A stretch of DNA of 64,000 bases from Legionella brunensis (GTDB lineage Bacteria > Pseudomonadota > Gammaproteobacteria > Legionellales > Legionellaceae): positions 342,476-406,475 of the forward strand of contig NZ_LNXV01000033.1 in assembly GCF_001467025.1 (NCBI RefSeq), written 5' to 3'. The translations under genes and the position numbers were made by a program. Shown in pieces: positions 19,315 to 30,558 of the stretch. Under the pieces are notes generated by a model. It was not told where the DNA came from, ran no database searches, and saw only the letters and a list, made by a program, of their open reading frames with translations. Every line of letters starts with the position of its first letter. Positions within the stretch are counted from its first letter, which is position 1.

Positions 19315-19384
19315 GTTAAACTATTGCTGCAGAGCACAAGAGGCGCTATCCTTACCAGCCTTACTGAAATATAACTAACGAACT

Positions 19385-21859
19385 ATGGATAACAGCTATA
19401 AACCGCGAGAAGTTGAAGAACAAGCCCAGCAATATTGGCATAAAAAACAATCATTTAACGTTTCTGAAGACTTAAATAAGGAAAAATTTTATTGCTTATC
19501 CATGTTCCCTTACCCAAGCGGTACGTTGCACATGGGGCATGTTCGTAACTATACATTGGGTGATGTTATAGCCCGTTATCAACGTGCTTTAGGGAAAAAT
19601 GTTCTACAGCCTATAGGCTGGGATGCTTTTGGCTTGCCTGCTGAAAATGCAGCTATTAAACATGGAATCCATCCAGCAGAATGGACAAAGAAAAATATCG
19701 CTTCGATGAAAGAGCAATTCCTACGATTAGGGAATGCCTATGATTGGAAACGAGAAATTGCGACTTGCGATCCTGATTACTACCGTTGGGAACAATGGTT
19801 TTTTATTCAACTCTATGAAAAAGGCCTTGTTTACAAAAAAAATGCGGTTGTTAACTGGGATCCCGTTGATAAGACAGTTCTTGCCAACGAACAAGTTGTT
19901 GATGGTCGTGGTTGGCGCTCAGGCGCATTGGTTGAGCGTCGTGAAATTTCTCAATGGTTCATTAAAATTACAGCTTATGCCGATGAATTGTTAAATGACC
20001 TTGATTTTCTTGATGAGTGGCCAGCACAAGTTAAACAGATGCAGCGAAATTGGATAGGTCGTTCCGAAGGCTGCGAAATCAGTTTTAAGGTATTAAACTT
20101 TCCTAAGCGTATCAAAATTTACACAACACGCCCAGATACATTAATGGGTGTGACTTATCTTGCTGTAGCCCCTGATCATCCAATTGCCAAAGAAGTAGCC
20201 CACCATAATCCCGAGGTTCAAGCTTTTATCGATAGTTGCCAGGGGGTTCGCATGGCAGAAGCAGATATTGCAACAATGGAGAAACGCGGCATTGCAACTG
20301 GTATGACCGCTATTCATCCCATCACAGGACAAGAAGTTCCAATATGGATAGCAAATTTTGTCTTGATGCAATATGGCTCTGGTGCCGTTATGGCAGTACC
20401 AGCTCATGATCAACGCGATTGGGAATTTGCTCAGAAATACCACCTCCCCCTTAAAGAAGTCATTGCCCCCGTAGATGGTTCTGCTCATAATTATAAAAAG
20501 TCTGCTTTTACTAGCGAAGGCAAATTAATTAACTCAGGTCAATTTGATGGCTTGACTTCTGCTGGGGCAGTTAAAGACATTGCTAATTACCTTGAAAATC
20601 ATGATCTTGGCAAAATGACCATCAATTATCGCCTACGTGATTGGGGTGTTTCGCGTCAACGTTATTGGGGAACACCTATCCCCATGATTTTATGTGAAGA
20701 ATGTGGAATTGTGCCAGTTCCGGAAGAAAACTTACCAGTCACCCTTCCCTATGATATTCAACTCACGGGAAGCGGTTCGCCTTTAGCACAATGCAGTGAA
20801 TTTTTACAAACGCAATGCCCTAAGTGTGGACAAGATGCCACGCGTGAAACAGATACCTTTGATACCTTTGTAGAATCTTCTTGGTATTACGCTCGCTTTG
20901 CCTGCAAAGGCCAAGATAATGCGATGTTAGATGATCGAGCAAAGTATTGGACACCTGTCGATCAATATATTGGCGGAATTGAACATGCTGTCATGCATCT
21001 GCTTTATGCCCGATTTTTTCATAAACTCATGCGTGATGAGGGTTTAGTCAATTCTGATGAGCCTTTTAAAGCTTTATTGACTCAAGGGATGGTCCTCAAA
21101 GATGGACATAAGATGTCCAAGTCGTTGGGCAACGTTGTTGACCCTAACCATTTAATTGACACTTATGGTGCTGATACAGCTAGATTATTTGTAATGTTCG
21201 CAGCGCCTCCTGAGCAATCCCTGGAGTGGTCTGACGCTGCAGTAGAGGGTGCACACCGATTTCTGAAACGACTTTGGTCTTTTGCTTTCCAATATCAACA
21301 GCAATTTATTGAAGTAAACGATGCCATTTTATGTGGTAATGGCAACGTTGATTGGCAACGTGCAAACTCTCGCCTTAAAAAGTCTCGCTTGGTTGTCCAC
21401 CAAATTTTAGCTCAAGCAAGCCATGATTATGAGCGTCATCAATTCAATACTGTTGTTTCTGGCTGTATGAAACTCTTTAATGAACTCTCCTCTTATGAGC
21501 CTGAAACTGAAGAAGATAAATATTTCTTACATTCCGGAATAAGCATTCTCCTTCGTCTATTAGCTCCCATTACGCCACATATCTGTCATCATTTATGGCA
21601 ACAATTGGGATTTGAAAAAGCTATTATTGATGCTCCTTGGCCTAAAGTAGATAAAAGTGCGCTCAAAACGGATGAACTAGATTTTGTAGTGCAAATTAAT
21701 GGTAAATTGCGAGCACAATTTACTGCGAGTAGCGACACGGATGAGCAGCAATTGGTTGAATTAGCTAAACAGCATGCTAGTAGTTTTCTTGAAGGCAAAT
21801 TCATCAAGAAAGCAGTTGTGGTCTCCCATCGACAATTAATCAATTTGGTTGTTAATTGA
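19385..21859 (+). CDS. leuS: Leucyl-tRNA synthetase
   Basis: An 824-residue class I synthetase charging tRNA-Leu. The HIGH-type motif is [15 protein letters not shown] and the KMSKS loop is [15 protein letters not shown]. The editing domain (around [19 protein letters not shown]) and the C-terminal anticodon-binding part are present, and length is normal. It heads a tight cluster leuS-lptE-holA-nadD, with overlapping or nearly touching genes, as in many gammaproteobacteria. Confidence 0.98.
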   Translation: MDNSYKPREVEEQAQQYWHKKQSFNVSEDLNKEKFYCLSMFPYPSGTLHMGHVRNYTLGDVIARYQRALGKNVLQPIGWDAFGLPAENAAIKHGIHPAEWTKKNIASMKEQFLRLGNAYDWKREIATCDPDYYRWEQWFFIQLYEKGLVYKKNAVVNWDPVDKTVLANEQVVDGRGWRSGALVERREISQWFIKITAYADELLNDLDFLDEWPAQVKQMQRNWIGRSEGCEISFKVLNFPKRIKIYTTRPDTLMGVTYLAVAPDHPIAKEVAHHNPEVQAFIDSCQGVRMAEADIATMEKRGIATGMTAIHPITGQEVPIWIANFVLMQYGSGAVMAVPAHDQRDWEFAQKYHLPLKEVIAPVDGSAHNYKKSAFTSEGKLINSGQFDGLTSAGAVKDIANYLENHDLGKMTINYRLRDWGVSRQRYWGTPIPMILCEECGIVPVPEENLPVTLPYDIQLTGSGSPLAQCSEFLQTQCPKCGQDATRETDTFDTFVESSWYYARFACKGQDNAMLDDRAKYWTPVDQYIGGIEHAVMHLLYARFFHKLMRDEGLVNSDEPFKALLTQGMVLKDGHKMSKSLGNVVDPNHLIDTYGADTARLFVMFAAPPEQSLEWSDAAVEGAHRFLKRLWSFAFQYQQQFIEVNDAILCGNGNVDWQRANSRLKKSRLVVHQILAQASHDYERHQFNTVVSGCMKLFNELSSYEPETEEDKYFLHSGISILLRLLAPITPHICHHLWQQLGFEKAIIDAPWPKVDKSALKTDELDFVVQINGKLRAQFTASSDTDEQQLVELAKQHASSFLEGKFIKKAVVVSHRQLINLVVN

Positions 21860-22368
21860 TGAGGCGACTTTTCCTCTGCCTAATTATTACTCTATTGGCT
21901 AGCTGCGGCTTTCACTTGCGTGGAATGGCCGATATACCTAGCTGGCTTAATAATATTGCTATAGTCATTCAAGATGCTCATCGTGATTTGCAAAACTTGC
22001 TAAAAGAGCAATTAGAAGCTTATAAGCTTGTGGTTACCGAAGATTCTGCACAAGCTGATTATTTGCTCATTATTGAAAAAGATAGTTATCGACAAGAAAT
22101 TACAAATATCAGTGCCAGTACGGCTCCAAGACAGTACCTTCTTATTTATAATGTCCAGTTTTCATTAACGCAGGCAAAAGGCAGACCAATCATCTCATCA
22201 AGCCATGTTATTGTGACTCGACAAATCACAATAAATAATGACAGAATCTTAGGTTCTGATGCGGAAGAAACACTTTTAAAGAATGAGATGCGTGCCGACG
22301 CGGCCATGCAGATAATTAACCGTTTGAGCCAAGCCAAGAACCGTTACGCATCTTCTAAGTCAAGATAA
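21859..22368 (+). CDS. lptE: LPS-assembly lipoprotein LptE
   Basis: A 169-residue outer-membrane lipoprotein that plugs the LptD barrel in LPS export. A lipoprotein signal peptide ends at the lipobox LLASC, followed by GFHLRG, typical of LptE/RlpB. Start and the leuS stop overlap as TGATG, so translation is probably coupled. The position between leuS and holA is the conserved location of lptE. Confidence 0.93.
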   Translation: MRRLFLCLIITLLASCGFHLRGMADIPSWLNNIAIVIQDAHRDLQNLLKEQLEAYKLVVTEDSAQADYLLIIEKDSYRQEITNISASTAPRQYLLIYNVQFSLTQAKGRPIISSSHVIVTRQITINNDRILGSDAEETLLKNEMRADAAMQIINRLSQAKNRYASSKSR

Positions 22369-22372
22369 TTCT

Positions 22373-23395
22373 ATGCTTATTAAACAACAGGCATTAAATG
22401 CCTATTTAGCTCAACATGCTATGCCTGCTATCTACCTTCTCATTGGTCAGGATCATTTTCTCTTGACCGAGGCTGTCACAACAATTAAGCAAGCTTGGCG
22501 AAAAAAAGATAATGACATGGAAGAGACAGTTCTGCATATTAGCAATCCTGCGGATTGGTCTCTTGTAAATGAGAAAGCAAACAGTTATACATTATTTTCT
22601 ACTCATACACTTATTGATATTCGCTATGAAAAGCAAACATTAGATACAGCGGGAAAGAACTTCATCAATACTTATCTGAAGAATACCAATCCATTTTGCT
22701 TGCTTCTGATTCGTGCACCTAATTTGCCAGTTAAGCAATTACAAAGTTTTTCCAACTCTTCTCAGTTGCATACTGTACAAATTTTTCCACTCGATGCACC
22801 TGCTATACAACGCTGGATTAAAGAGCAACTGCAGCAGAAATGCATTAAATTCGAGCCCGAAATTCCAGCTTTGATTCACCAGTATACACAAGGCAATATG
22901 CTTGCCTGTGCTCAAGCTTTAGAAAAAATTCAACTTATTGCTGACGACTCGGTGTTAACAATAGCTACTACCAAAGAGCAACTTATCGATCAGTGTAACT
23001 ATCAATTGTTTGATTTAAGTGATGCTTGTTTATTGCAAGATACAGATAAAGTAATTCAGCATCTTCGTCATGCATACAATAGTGATGTAGAAGCCACTCT
23101 CATTTTATGGCTACTGTCACAGGATATACGGCATTTAATACGATTACACGATTTCACTCAACAAGCTATACCCTTTGCTACAGCTTGTAATCAATTAAAA
23201 ATTTGGTCTCAGCGCAGTAAATTATATCAGGTCGCTTTGCGACGTGTTCCCAAGAGTCTCCTGATACAATTACTGCAGTTTTGTAAAAAAATTGATGAAC
23301 AGATAAAATCAAGTCAAAATAGCCAAGTTTGGCCTTCATTAGAAAAAGTCGCACTTTCATTATGTTTAGGTAAACAGGTAGGCTCAATTGCATAA
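22373..23395 (+). CDS. holA: DNA polymerase III delta subunit
   Basis: A 340-residue clamp-loader subunit that opens the beta clamp. The N-terminus AIYLLIGQDHFLLTEAV is the usual degenerate P-loop-like start of the delta subunit. The helical C-terminal collar domain follows (LSQDIRHLIRLHDF). It starts 4 bp after lptE, and its end overlaps the nadD start by 8 bases. Confidence 0.93.
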   Translation: MLIKQQALNAYLAQHAMPAIYLLIGQDHFLLTEAVTTIKQAWRKKDNDMEETVLHISNPADWSLVNEKANSYTLFSTHTLIDIRYEKQTLDTAGKNFINTYLKNTNPFCLLLIRAPNLPVKQLQSFSNSSQLHTVQIFPLDAPAIQRWIKEQLQQKCIKFEPEIPALIHQYTQGNMLACAQALEKIQLIADDSVLTIATTKEQLIDQCNYQLFDLSDACLLQDTDKVIQHLRHAYNSDVEATLILWLLSQDIRHLIRLHDFTQQAIPFATACNQLKIWSQRSKLYQVALRRVPKSLLIQLLQFCKKIDEQIKSSQNSQVWPSLEKVALSLCLGKQVGSIA

Positions 23396-24038
23396 TTTAA
23401 TCATTTATGGCGGTACTTTTGATCCAATTCACAAAGGCCATTTAAATACGGCTATAAATGTTCAAAACCATTTTAATTTTGATCAGTTTATTTTTTTGCC
23501 TTGCAAAATACCAGTACATAAAAATGACGCAATTGCTACCACCAAACAGCGAATCGAAATGCTTAAGCTTGCATTGAAAAATCTAAATAAAAACTTCACT
23601 ATTGATTTATATGAAATTAACCGTGAGTCCCCCTCCTATATGGTAGATACTTTAGAGTATTTTCGTCATCAATTAGGAGCAAATGCTGCGATAACATTAT
23701 TACTTGGCGCAGATTCATTTTTACAACTCCCCGAGTGGCATCAATGGGAGCGCTTACTAACCTTAGGTAATTTACTTGTAATGAAGCGTGCAAGCACAGA
23801 CGACACTAGAGTTCCCGCTGCTTTAAAAAAATTATTAATCAGCCATGAAACTGATAACAGCAACACAATTCTCAATAATCCTAGTGGCTTTATTTATCGT
23901 TTTGATGCTGGCAATTTTGATGTCTCATCAACATGGATTCGTCAACGCTTGGCCGAAAATAAGGAGATAACAAACTATCTACCACAGGAGGTCTTGCAAT
24001 ATATTAAACAAAATAATTTATATAAAACAGAGCATTAA
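23388..24038 (+). CDS. nadD: Nicotinate-nucleotide adenylyltransferase
   Basis: A 216-residue enzyme making deamido-NAD from nicotinate mononucleotide and ATP. The nucleotidyltransferase motif GGTFDPIHKGHL and the C-terminal SSTWIRQRL are intact. The start is a TTG at 23388, with GTAGG just upstream inside holA; there is no suitable in-frame ATG near the conserved N-terminus. In many bacteria rsfS follows nadD, but here the next gene is convergent. Confidence 0.95.
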   Translation: MHNLIIYGGTFDPIHKGHLNTAINVQNHFNFDQFIFLPCKIPVHKNDAIATTKQRIEMLKLALKNLNKNFTIDLYEINRESPSYMVDTLEYFRHQLGANAAITLLLGADSFLQLPEWHQWERLLTLGNLLVMKRASTDDTRVPAALKKLLISHETDNSNTILNNPSGFIYRFDAGNFDVSSTWIRQRLAENKEITNYLPQEVLQYIKQNNLYKTEH

Positions 24039-24092
24039 GCAGTTACGATAGATCTTGAGCTAGTGTCACCCTTTGTAAGCAATCAGCTATAT

Positions 24093-24752
24093 TCAAGCAT
24101 CTGAAAACTCAAAATCACCAGGCTCATCCAATAAACTTTCTTTATTAGCTGCCGGCATTATTTGCTGTGCGGGAGTTTCCTCCTCAGGTTTTGTATTTGT
24201 TTTAGTTGCATTTTGCAGAGATTGAGAGTGATTTTTAGGCAGAGCCAATCCGGGCTTATCAAAAATCTTAACCTGTTTTATAAACTCTGGCATCATGTTA
24301 TAAAGCCAATCAACAGCCGGGTCAAATTTAGCATATAGCTTTGAATTACTTGAATACTCTTGGTAAGGCAAGGAAGTCATTTTGATCACTACCATGATTA
24401 AAGCAACGATAAAAACACCTCGTACAAACCCAAAACCCATACCAAGAATTCGATCAGTACCACTTAAACCTGAGCGTTTTAAAATAAAACTAAGCAGTGC
24501 ATTGACTATGCCGCCAGCAATTAAAGTCGCTACCAATATTAGGATAAAAGCTGTCACAGTTCTTGCAGTTTTATCTTGAATATACTTTTGTAACCATGGA
24601 TCCAAGGTTTGTGAGTAGCTAAAAGCTAACCAAATCGCCAAAACCCAAACAGAAAGTGCAATCAGCTCTTTCACAAAGCCGCGAATGAGACCAGTTATAA
24701 CAGATAAGGCAATAACTGCAATGATTAGCAAATCAACCCAATACCATTGCAT
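24093..24752 (-). CDS. cvpA: CvpA family inner-membrane protein
   Basis: A 219-residue protein with four hydrophobic segments in the first 110 residues, matching the colicin V production protein family, here with an extended Pro/Glu-rich hydrophilic C-terminus. The conserved context accD-folC-dedD-cvpA is kept, with a 2-bp gap to dedD. purF, which usually follows, is absent; the next gene is convergent nadD. Confidence 0.9.
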   Translation of the reverse strand: MQWYWVDLLIIAVIALSVITGLIRGFVKELIALSVWVLAIWLAFSYSQTLDPWLQKYIQDKTARTVTAFILILVATLIAGGIVNALLSFILKRSGLSGTDRILGMGFGFVRGVFIVALIMVVIKMTSLPYQEYSSNSKLYAKFDPAVDWLYNMMPEFIKQVKIFDKPGLALPKNHSQSLQNATKTNTKPEEETPAQQIMPAANKESLLDEPGDFEFSDA

Positions 24753-24754
24753 TC

Positions 24755-25513
24755 TTAACTGACTCCTGTAGTGACAATAAAGCCTTTAATTTGCATGACA
24801 CTGGCCAATTGCTGTTGCAAACGTTGAGCCTGTTCTTTAGGATGTCCTTGCCCAACAATCACTTTATATACAGTTCCTTGAGCGGTGTTCACTTTGTTAT
24901 AACTTGCCTTGTAACCTTTGGCACGCAGTCTGGAAACCAAGGAATCCGCATTTTGCCGTTTTGAAAAAGTAGCCAATTGCACTGCGTAACGACCTTTGCC
25001 TGTCGCCATATTTGCGGTCGGCTTTTTAGCTATAGTTGTTGGTTTTTTAATACTAGCAACAATCTTTGGCTTAACTGATGGCGCTTTTTTGGTTGCTACT
25101 TTTGTAGTTGTTGCTTTTGTAGTGGCTGCAGTTATCATTGCAGGCTTTTGCTTCACAACTCGACTTGGTTCAATTTTTGCTTTAGCTACCATAGGTTCGA
25201 TTGCTTGCTTAACATCATTTAGCTGACTTAAAGACTCTGCCTTTGCAAGTGTTGAATTAGCAATGTCTTCTGGCACGTCTGGTATCTCAACATGAGCAAC
25301 CTTAACTGTTTCAAACATTTCCTTTTCTTCTGGCATAGCAACCTTAGGTGGCGTTGGTTTTGGCGGCAGTTGAACAGAAACACTCACATTATCATCGATG
25401 CGTTGATTCGATTTTTTAATTACTGCGGGAGCAAAAATAGCAGCTATAGATAAAATAACAGCAAGACCTATAAGACGATGCTTTACACGCTCATCCATCA
25501 CTAATTTCATCAT
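24755..25513 (-). CDS. dedD: SPOR-domain cell division protein, DedD-like
   Basis: A 252-residue bitopic protein with a single N-terminal transmembrane helix (LIGLAVILSIAAIFAPAVI). A long Lys/Thr/Ala/Pro-rich linker follows, and a C-terminal SPOR domain (GRYAVQLATFSKRQNADSL to the end) that binds denuded septal peptidoglycan. The start overlaps the folC stop and is preceded by GGAG. The linker is unusually repetitive in Thr-Lys-Ala. Confidence 0.9.
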   Translation of the reverse strand: MMKLVMDERVKHRLIGLAVILSIAAIFAPAVIKKSNQRIDDNVSVSVQLPPKPTPPKVAMPEEKEMFETVKVAHVEIPDVPEDIANSTLAKAESLSQLNDVKQAIEPMVAKAKIEPSRVVKQKPAMITAATTKATTTKVATKKAPSVKPKIVASIKKPTTIAKKPTANMATGKGRYAVQLATFSKRQNADSLVSRLRAKGYKASYNKVNTAQGTVYKVIVGQGHPKEQAQRLQQQLASVMQIKGFIVTTGVS

Positions 25514-26787
25514 GTCTCCTCAGCTCTGGTAGTATTAGATACGGCGGGCAATACCTGCCCCACGGTAACAAATGAACCATAAACTATGATTAAATCACCT
25601 GGGTTAGCCACATTGCAAGCAGCTTGATAAGCTAACAAAGGATCATCGTAACAAAATGACACTATATCATAAATTTGAAAGGCTGCGCCAAATTGTTCTC
25701 TTGAAGCAGCGCGTTTACCACTTAAAAGTGCTGGGTACCAATAGTCCACAATACCAGACAGAGGTGCTATTAATGCAGGAATATCCTTATCCTTTAACGC
25801 TGAAAATACCGCATGAATGGAACCTTGGCAATGAAAATCTTTGATGTAATTTGCCAGATAGGCTACTGCTTGCGGATTATGGGAAACATCCAATACAGTA
25901 GTTACCCTTCCCTCAATGCGATGCAATCTCCCAGGCAAAAATAAATTTTTCACCCCCTGTATAATAGATCGTTGATTGATAGGTAATATTGATTTCAAAC
26001 TTAAAGTAGCCATTGCCGCGGCAGCAATGGAGTTAGCATGAAGAGGCAATCGTGGTAACTCAATTAACTCATCTTGATGAGCAAATATTAGGGATTGATT
26101 CGTCAGATAATAACTATAATCAGCTCCACACACATAAGACATGCATTTTAACAAGGAAGCTTCTGCAATAATACTTTTGGGGGGATTCTCATCTGCATAG
26201 ATAAAGGGCTTTTCAGTACGCAAAATTCCTGCCTTTTCATAGCCAATGGCTTCCTTGCTCTCCCCAAGAAACTCTTGATGATCGAAATCAATAGTTGTGA
26301 TGATGGCAAGGTCAGAATCGATAATGTTTGTAGCATCTAAACGCCCCCCTAACCCCACCTCAAGAATTAGGACATCAAGAGGATATTTTTTAAAATACCA
26401 AAGAGCTGCTAATGTAGCAGTTTCAAAATAGGTCAAATCTATTGCACCGCGCCCTATTTCGATGGCACAAAAAGCTTCAACTAGATCTTCATCAACAATT
26501 TTTTCTTGATTGACCCTTATTCGCTCATTAAATGAAACTAAATGAGGGGAGGTATAGCTTCCTACCTTGTATCCTGCTTCAAGATAAATTGCCTCAAGGG
26601 CAGCAACTGTCGATCCCTTGCCATTTGTACCAGCGACAGAAATTACTTTCGCTGTAGTATGGAGTAAATGTAGAGACTCAGCGACTTGCTTTATACGAGT
26701 CAATCCCAGCTGAATCTCTTGTTGATGGCGATTTTCAAGAAAATGTAACCACTCATCAATAGTAAAATACTTACATTGCTTCATCAA
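25510..26787 (-). CDS. folC: Folylpolyglutamate synthase / dihydrofolate synthase
   Basis: A 425-residue Mur-ligase-like enzyme adding glutamate to folates. The P-loop [16 protein letters not shown] and the downstream [15 protein letters not shown] are diagnostic, and [12 protein letters not shown] belongs to the C-terminal domain. It overlaps accD by 17 bases and dedD by 4, indicating one transcript. Confidence 0.96.
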   Translation of the reverse strand: MMKQCKYFTIDEWLHFLENRHQQEIQLGLTRIKQVAESLHLLHTTAKVISVAGTNGKGSTVAALEAIYLEAGYKVGSYTSPHLVSFNERIRVNQEKIVDEDLVEAFCAIEIGRGAIDLTYFETATLAALWYFKKYPLDVLILEVGLGGRLDATNIIDSDLAIITTIDFDHQEFLGESKEAIGYEKAGILRTEKPFIYADENPPKSIIAEASLLKCMSYVCGADYSYYLTNQSLIFAHQDELIELPRLPLHANSIAAAAMATLSLKSILPINQRSIIQGVKNLFLPGRLHRIEGRVTTVLDVSHNPQAVAYLANYIKDFHCQGSIHAVFSALKDKDIPALIAPLSGIVDYWYPALLSGKRAASREQFGAAFQIYDIVSFCYDDPLLAYQAACNVANPGDLIIVYGSFVTVGQVLPAVSNTTRAEET

Positions 26788-27652
26788 AAATATTTGCTAA
26801 ATCGCGGTGAGAAAGTTTAGCTACTAATTCTGCAACAGTATTTCGTAGATTTTTACGCTCGACAATCATATCAATATGCCCATGTTCGAGTAAAAACTCA
26901 CTACGTTGGAACCCTTCAGGCAACGTTTGCCTTACAGTTTGCTCAATTACTCTGGGGCCAGCAAAGCCAATTAAAGCATTCGGTTCAGCAATAATAATAT
27001 CACCAAGACTAGCAAAACTTGCTGAAACACCCCCCATCGTAGGATCAGTTAAAACCACGATGAATGGCAAACCCGTCTCTTCAAAACGAGCAAGAGCAGC
27101 AGAAGTTTTAGCCATTTGCATTAGCGAAAAAAGCCCCTCTTGCATTCTCGCACCACCGCTTGCAGTAAAACAAATATAAGGCCTTTTCTCTGCAGTAGCA
27201 GCATTGACCGCACGAACAAATTTCTCTCCCACGGTAGCCCCCATTGAGCCTCCCATGAAGTTAAACTCAAAAGCACTCACAACCACAGGCTGACGTCTTA
27301 ATGTTCCTTTTACGACTATCAAGGCCTCTTTTTCACCTGTTGCTTTTTGAGCCTGGCTAATTCTGTCTTTATATTTTTTTGAATCCTTGAATTTTAAACG
27401 ATCTATAGGTTCTAGATTGCTAGCGATTTCCTCTTGGTCTGCCTCATCAAGGAATTGTGCTAATCTTTCTCGCGCTGATAAACGATGGTGATGATTGCAA
27501 TTAGGGCAAACAGAAAGGTTTTTAACAAGCTCACTGCGATAAAGCACGGAGCTACAGCCTGAACATTTAACCCATAAACCTTCGGGTACCCCTTTTTTTT
27601 GGGAAGTTTCGGTTCTAATTTTTGAAGGTAATAATTTCTTCAGCCAACTCAT
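26771..27652 (-). CDS. accD: Acetyl-CoA carboxylase carboxyltransferase beta subunit
   Basis: A 293-residue subunit of the malonyl-CoA-forming carboxyltransferase. The N-terminal four-cysteine zinc ribbon ([10 protein letters not shown] and [10 protein letters not shown]) and the crotonase-like core ([29 protein letters not shown]) are intact. It is first in the accD-folC-dedD-cvpA operon. Confidence 0.97.
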   Translation of the reverse strand: MSWLKKLLPSKIRTETSQKKGVPEGLWVKCSGCSSVLYRSELVKNLSVCPNCNHHHRLSARERLAQFLDEADQEEIASNLEPIDRLKFKDSKKYKDRISQAQKATGEKEALIVVKGTLRRQPVVVSAFEFNFMGGSMGATVGEKFVRAVNAATAEKRPYICFTASGGARMQEGLFSLMQMAKTSAALARFEETGLPFIVVLTDPTMGGVSASFASLGDIIIAEPNALIGFAGPRVIEQTVRQTLPEGFQRSEFLLEHGHIDMIVERKNLRNTVAELVAKLSHRDLANIFDEAM

Positions 27653-27795
27653 AATAAGAATCCACTAGTTTTTAAGCGCAATAGTATAACCTGAATTTAA
27701 ATTAAGGGCTTGTTTTATTATTACAAAATATCTATCTCAAGATGCAACGGGTTCGGCAAATATTTATTGTTGAAGCAACAAAACACCTCCTTATC

Positions 27796-28722
27796 CTATG
27801 TATTATTTTGAATTTGCCCATACACATGCGACTCATCATCGGCTACCAGCCCATGAATTCTTTCATCACGAAATTTTATTGCCTTCTGATTAAATATACT
27901 GCACGCAACAAGAGCACCAACCCCTATAATACCGGGGATTACTGTAGGAGCATTTACTCCATCTTTTGGAGGTTTTAAATTCAATCCTCCACCATAAGTA
28001 CCATTAAATCTTGCAACAATTTCTGCACTTATAGTAGTTAACACATCAATATCTGACCACTTAAAAGTTACGTTTCTTGAGAAATCATAATCTATAGGGA
28101 TAGAAAAATTATTCACCGGACCTGTATAATATTCACTCAAAGCGTGCAAATTCCCCCGCGCAGGATAAGTGATACTTTTTAGGTCAATTGTGTTGGAGTT
28201 AATAACAGCTCCAGTGATGAGACTGCTTAAAGATGTATAAGATATGGAACCAAAAATTGATTTAGCACTTACAAGGCTATATTCACGAATTGAAGGGGAG
28301 TCAATGTCAGTAAACCTTGACTTGTCTATTCTTCCCTGATTCCACAGCTTTATATTTTCCCCAAGCAATCTAAGGACAGTACCTGAGGCTATTAAGCCAC
28401 CGCATATCAACCTAATAGTAGCTGGATGAAGATAATCACTCAAATGAAAAGTAGCTTCGCCATTACGCTCTACATGCTCTTGAAAAGGGATTGTTTCATT
28501 CATTTTGAGAAGCAACTGAAGTAATTCCATACTGAGAATTACTTCACCAGTAGCGTCGGTTTCACCAAAATAATCTACATTAAGGGTATTAGCAGATAGA
28601 TAACTAATACTAAACCCCACTCCTCCCGAAACACAAGCTAGAGTACCAGCAGCATTTAGCATATTTGCAGTCAGATCAACTGCTGTATCATATGCTGACC
28701 AAAAATAATCCACCCACGCCAT
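27796..28722 (-). CDS. Uncharacterised 308-residue protein with hydrophobic segments
   Basis: I do not recognise a family. The protein starts at an ATG with AAGGTG 6 bases upstream. It has hydrophobic stretches at residues about 20-45 (MLNAAGTLACVSGGVGFSIS), 100-120 (ICGGLIASGTVLRLL), 160-180 and 270-285 (VIPGIIGVGALVACSI), so it may be membrane-associated or pore-like. There is no classical signal peptide and no repeats. It lies between accD and flaA and is divergent from flaA. Gene-specific promoters must lie in the 401-bp gap that also holds the flaA promoter. Confidence 0.7.
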   Translation of the reverse strand: MAWVDYFWSAYDTAVDLTANMLNAAGTLACVSGGVGFSISYLSANTLNVDYFGETDATGEVILSMELLQLLLKMNETIPFQEHVERNGEATFHLSDYLHPATIRLICGGLIASGTVLRLLGENIKLWNQGRIDKSRFTDIDSPSIREYSLVSAKSIFGSISYTSLSSLITGAVINSNTIDLKSITYPARGNLHALSEYYTGPVNNFSIPIDYDFSRNVTFKWSDIDVLTTISAEIVARFNGTYGGGLNLKPPKDGVNAPTVIPGIIGVGALVACSIFNQKAIKFRDERIHGLVADDESHVYGQIQNNT

Positions 28723-29000
28723 TTTTACACCTTAAGTCAAAATGAAAGCTAGCAAACTACGCTATTAAATAGAGTATCACTTATTTTAATGTTTTATAGC
28801 TCCACGACATAATTCATTTGTAAGAAATCATTTGAATTTTGTTGCGGACTCAAGAATGATCAAATTAGGCACACTCTATCAAATTATTATCTCTTGTTCT
28901 TGAAAAAAAATCACCAAATTCCCACTAAATGTTTATATAATTATCACACCAATCAATATAATTTTTTATCCCTTTTTTCTTAAAAAATTGATTGAATCAC

Positions 29001-29027
29001 TAAAGTTTTTTTCTCATTTTCCGATAA
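29001..29027 (+). promoter_or_regulatory. Sigma-28 (FliA) promoter of flaA
   Basis: TAAAGTTT (29001-29008), an 11-base spacer, then TCCGATAA (29020-29027) matches the FliA consensus TAAAGTTT-N11-GCCGATAA at all but one position. It lies about 95 bp before the flaA start and places flagellin in the late flagellar class. The rest of the 28723-29123 gap is AT-rich with no other feature I can support. Confidence 0.92.
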
Positions 29028-29082
29028 TTGCCATGGGTTCGGTAAATTTAACAAAAAACAGAATTTATCGAGTATGAAGGAA

Positions 29083-29101
29083 AATCCCCTATCCAGGGAT
29101 T
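29083..29101 (+). promoter_or_regulatory. Hairpin in the flaA 5' leader
   Basis: AATCCC (29083-29088) and GGGATT (29096-29101) form a 6-bp stem with a 7-base loop just upstream of the flaA Shine-Dalgarno (GAGGAG, 29109-29114). GGA triplets occur at the base of the stem and in the ribosome site. In Legionella, flagellin expression is under CsrA control, so this leader is a candidate site; binding is inference. Confidence 0.4.
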
Positions 29102-29123
29102 CAAGGTCGAGGAGATTTTAACC

Positions 29124-30548
29124 ATGGCTCAAGTGATCAATACAAACGTGATGTCGCTTAACGCACAACGTAACTTAAACGGCTCACAAAAAACCATGCA
29201 ATTAGCAATCCAACGTCTTTCTTCTGGGTTGCGTATTAACAGTGCAAAAGATGACGCCGCCGGACTTTCTATTTCCGAGCGTATGACTGCACAAGTACGG
29301 GGAATGAACCAAGCCATTCGTAACGCTAATGATGGTATTTCTCTGTCACAAACTGCTGAAGGTGCGATGCAAGAAACGACGAATATTCTACAGCGTATGC
29401 GTGAGCTATCCTTGCAATCAGCAAACTCAACTAACAACTCAGGCGACCGCCAAGCTATACAGGAAGAGGTCAATCAGTTGAAAAGCGAGCTTGATAGAAT
29501 TGCTTTAAATACTGAATTTAACGGCCAACGCATTCTGGACGGCTCTTTCTCAAGTGCCAGCTTCCAAGTGGGTGCGAACGCTAACCAAACTATCAATTTC
29601 GCAATTAGCAGTATTAAATCCTCTTCCATAGGTGGTATTGCACAGGAAACTGGAACAGAAGTATCTGCTGCTGCTGCAACAGATATTACTATTTCAGTTG
29701 GTGGTGGCCCTGCTACGACTATTAATTCCAGTGCTAACTTTACGGGTAATGCTTATCAGGATGCCACTTCTGCTTATGCAAAGGCTGCTGCTATCAATGG
29801 TGCGGGCATTGCAGGGGTCTCAGTGACAGCAACTACCACAGGAACTCAAACAGTAGGTGCTATTGGTGGTACTGCTGCTGATACCTATAACCTGTCAATT
29901 AATGGTGTCGCAGTATTTACCAACGAGGACGTAGCCGTCGCATTAACCAATACACAGCTTCGCGATGCGATTAACTCCGTAAGTAATCAAACGGGAGTCA
30001 TTGCCAGCCTAAACGGTGGTGATCTCACTCTGTCAGCCAGTGATGGCCGTAATATTGACGTTACTGAGAGTGGTACAGGTTTCACTGCTGGTACTGATGG
30101 TTTAACAGTTACTGGCGGGGATTTTGATGGCGTGTTGCGTGGTACCCTTGCAATCAGTGCTACAGACACACTAGCCCTTGGTGGAACAGTTGCCACAATA
30201 GGCTTATCTGCTTTAATTGCTAAAGACTCTAATGGTATTGACACGATTGATGTCAGTACTGCTAGTGGGGCACAGTCAGCTATTTTACGACTAGACTCAG
30301 CACTAAGTGCAGTAAGTTCTAACCGGGCTGCAATGGGGGCCTTGCAAAACCGCTTTGAATCAACAATTTCAAACTTGCAAAACGTATCTGAAAACCTTTC
30401 TGCTGCAAGAAGTCGAATTCAAGATGCTGATTTTGCCGCAGAAACAGCCAATCTGACTAAGGGACAAATCTTGCAACAAGCAGGTACTGCAATGCTTGCT
30501 CAAGCTAACAGTCTACCTCAGTCAGTATTGTCTCTACTTGGCAGATAG
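29124..30548 (+). CDS. flaA: Flagellin
   Basis: A 474-residue filament protein. The N-terminal D0/D1 region ([37 protein letters not shown]) and the C-terminal D1/D0 region ([20 protein letters not shown] to the end) are highly conserved. The centre is Thr/Ala/Gly-rich and variable. The end, QSVLSLLGR, resembles the flagellin tail recognised by NAIP5. It has a strong ribosome site (GAGGAG) and is expressed from the sigma-28 promoter. A terminator follows immediately. Confidence 0.98.
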   Translation: MAQVINTNVMSLNAQRNLNGSQKTMQLAIQRLSSGLRINSAKDDAAGLSISERMTAQVRGMNQAIRNANDGISLSQTAEGAMQETTNILQRMRELSLQSANSTNNSGDRQAIQEEVNQLKSELDRIALNTEFNGQRILDGSFSSASFQVGANANQTINFAISSIKSSSIGGIAQETGTEVSAAAATDITISVGGGPATTINSSANFTGNAYQDATSAYAKAAAINGAGIAGVSVTATTTGTQTVGAIGGTAADTYNLSINGVAVFTNEDVAVALTNTQLRDAINSVSNQTGVIASLNGGDLTLSASDGRNIDVTESGTGFTAGTDGLTVTGGDFDGVLRGTLAISATDTLALGGTVATIGLSALIAKDSNGIDTIDVSTASGAQSAILRLDSALSAVSSNRAAMGALQNRFESTISNLQNVSENLSAARSRIQDADFAAETANLTKGQILQQAGTAMLAQANSLPQSVLSLLGR

Positions 30549-30558
30549 AAAATAGCTA

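Noticed and set aside
24996-25226. Hydrophobic ORF on the plus strand opposite dedD
   Set aside because: It is the antisense of the Thr/Lys/Ala-rich linker of DedD; it has no ribosome site and is a compositional shadow.
29129-29473. ORF antisense to the flagellin N-terminus
   Set aside because: It mirrors conserved flagellin coding sequence and has no promoter or ribosome site of its own.
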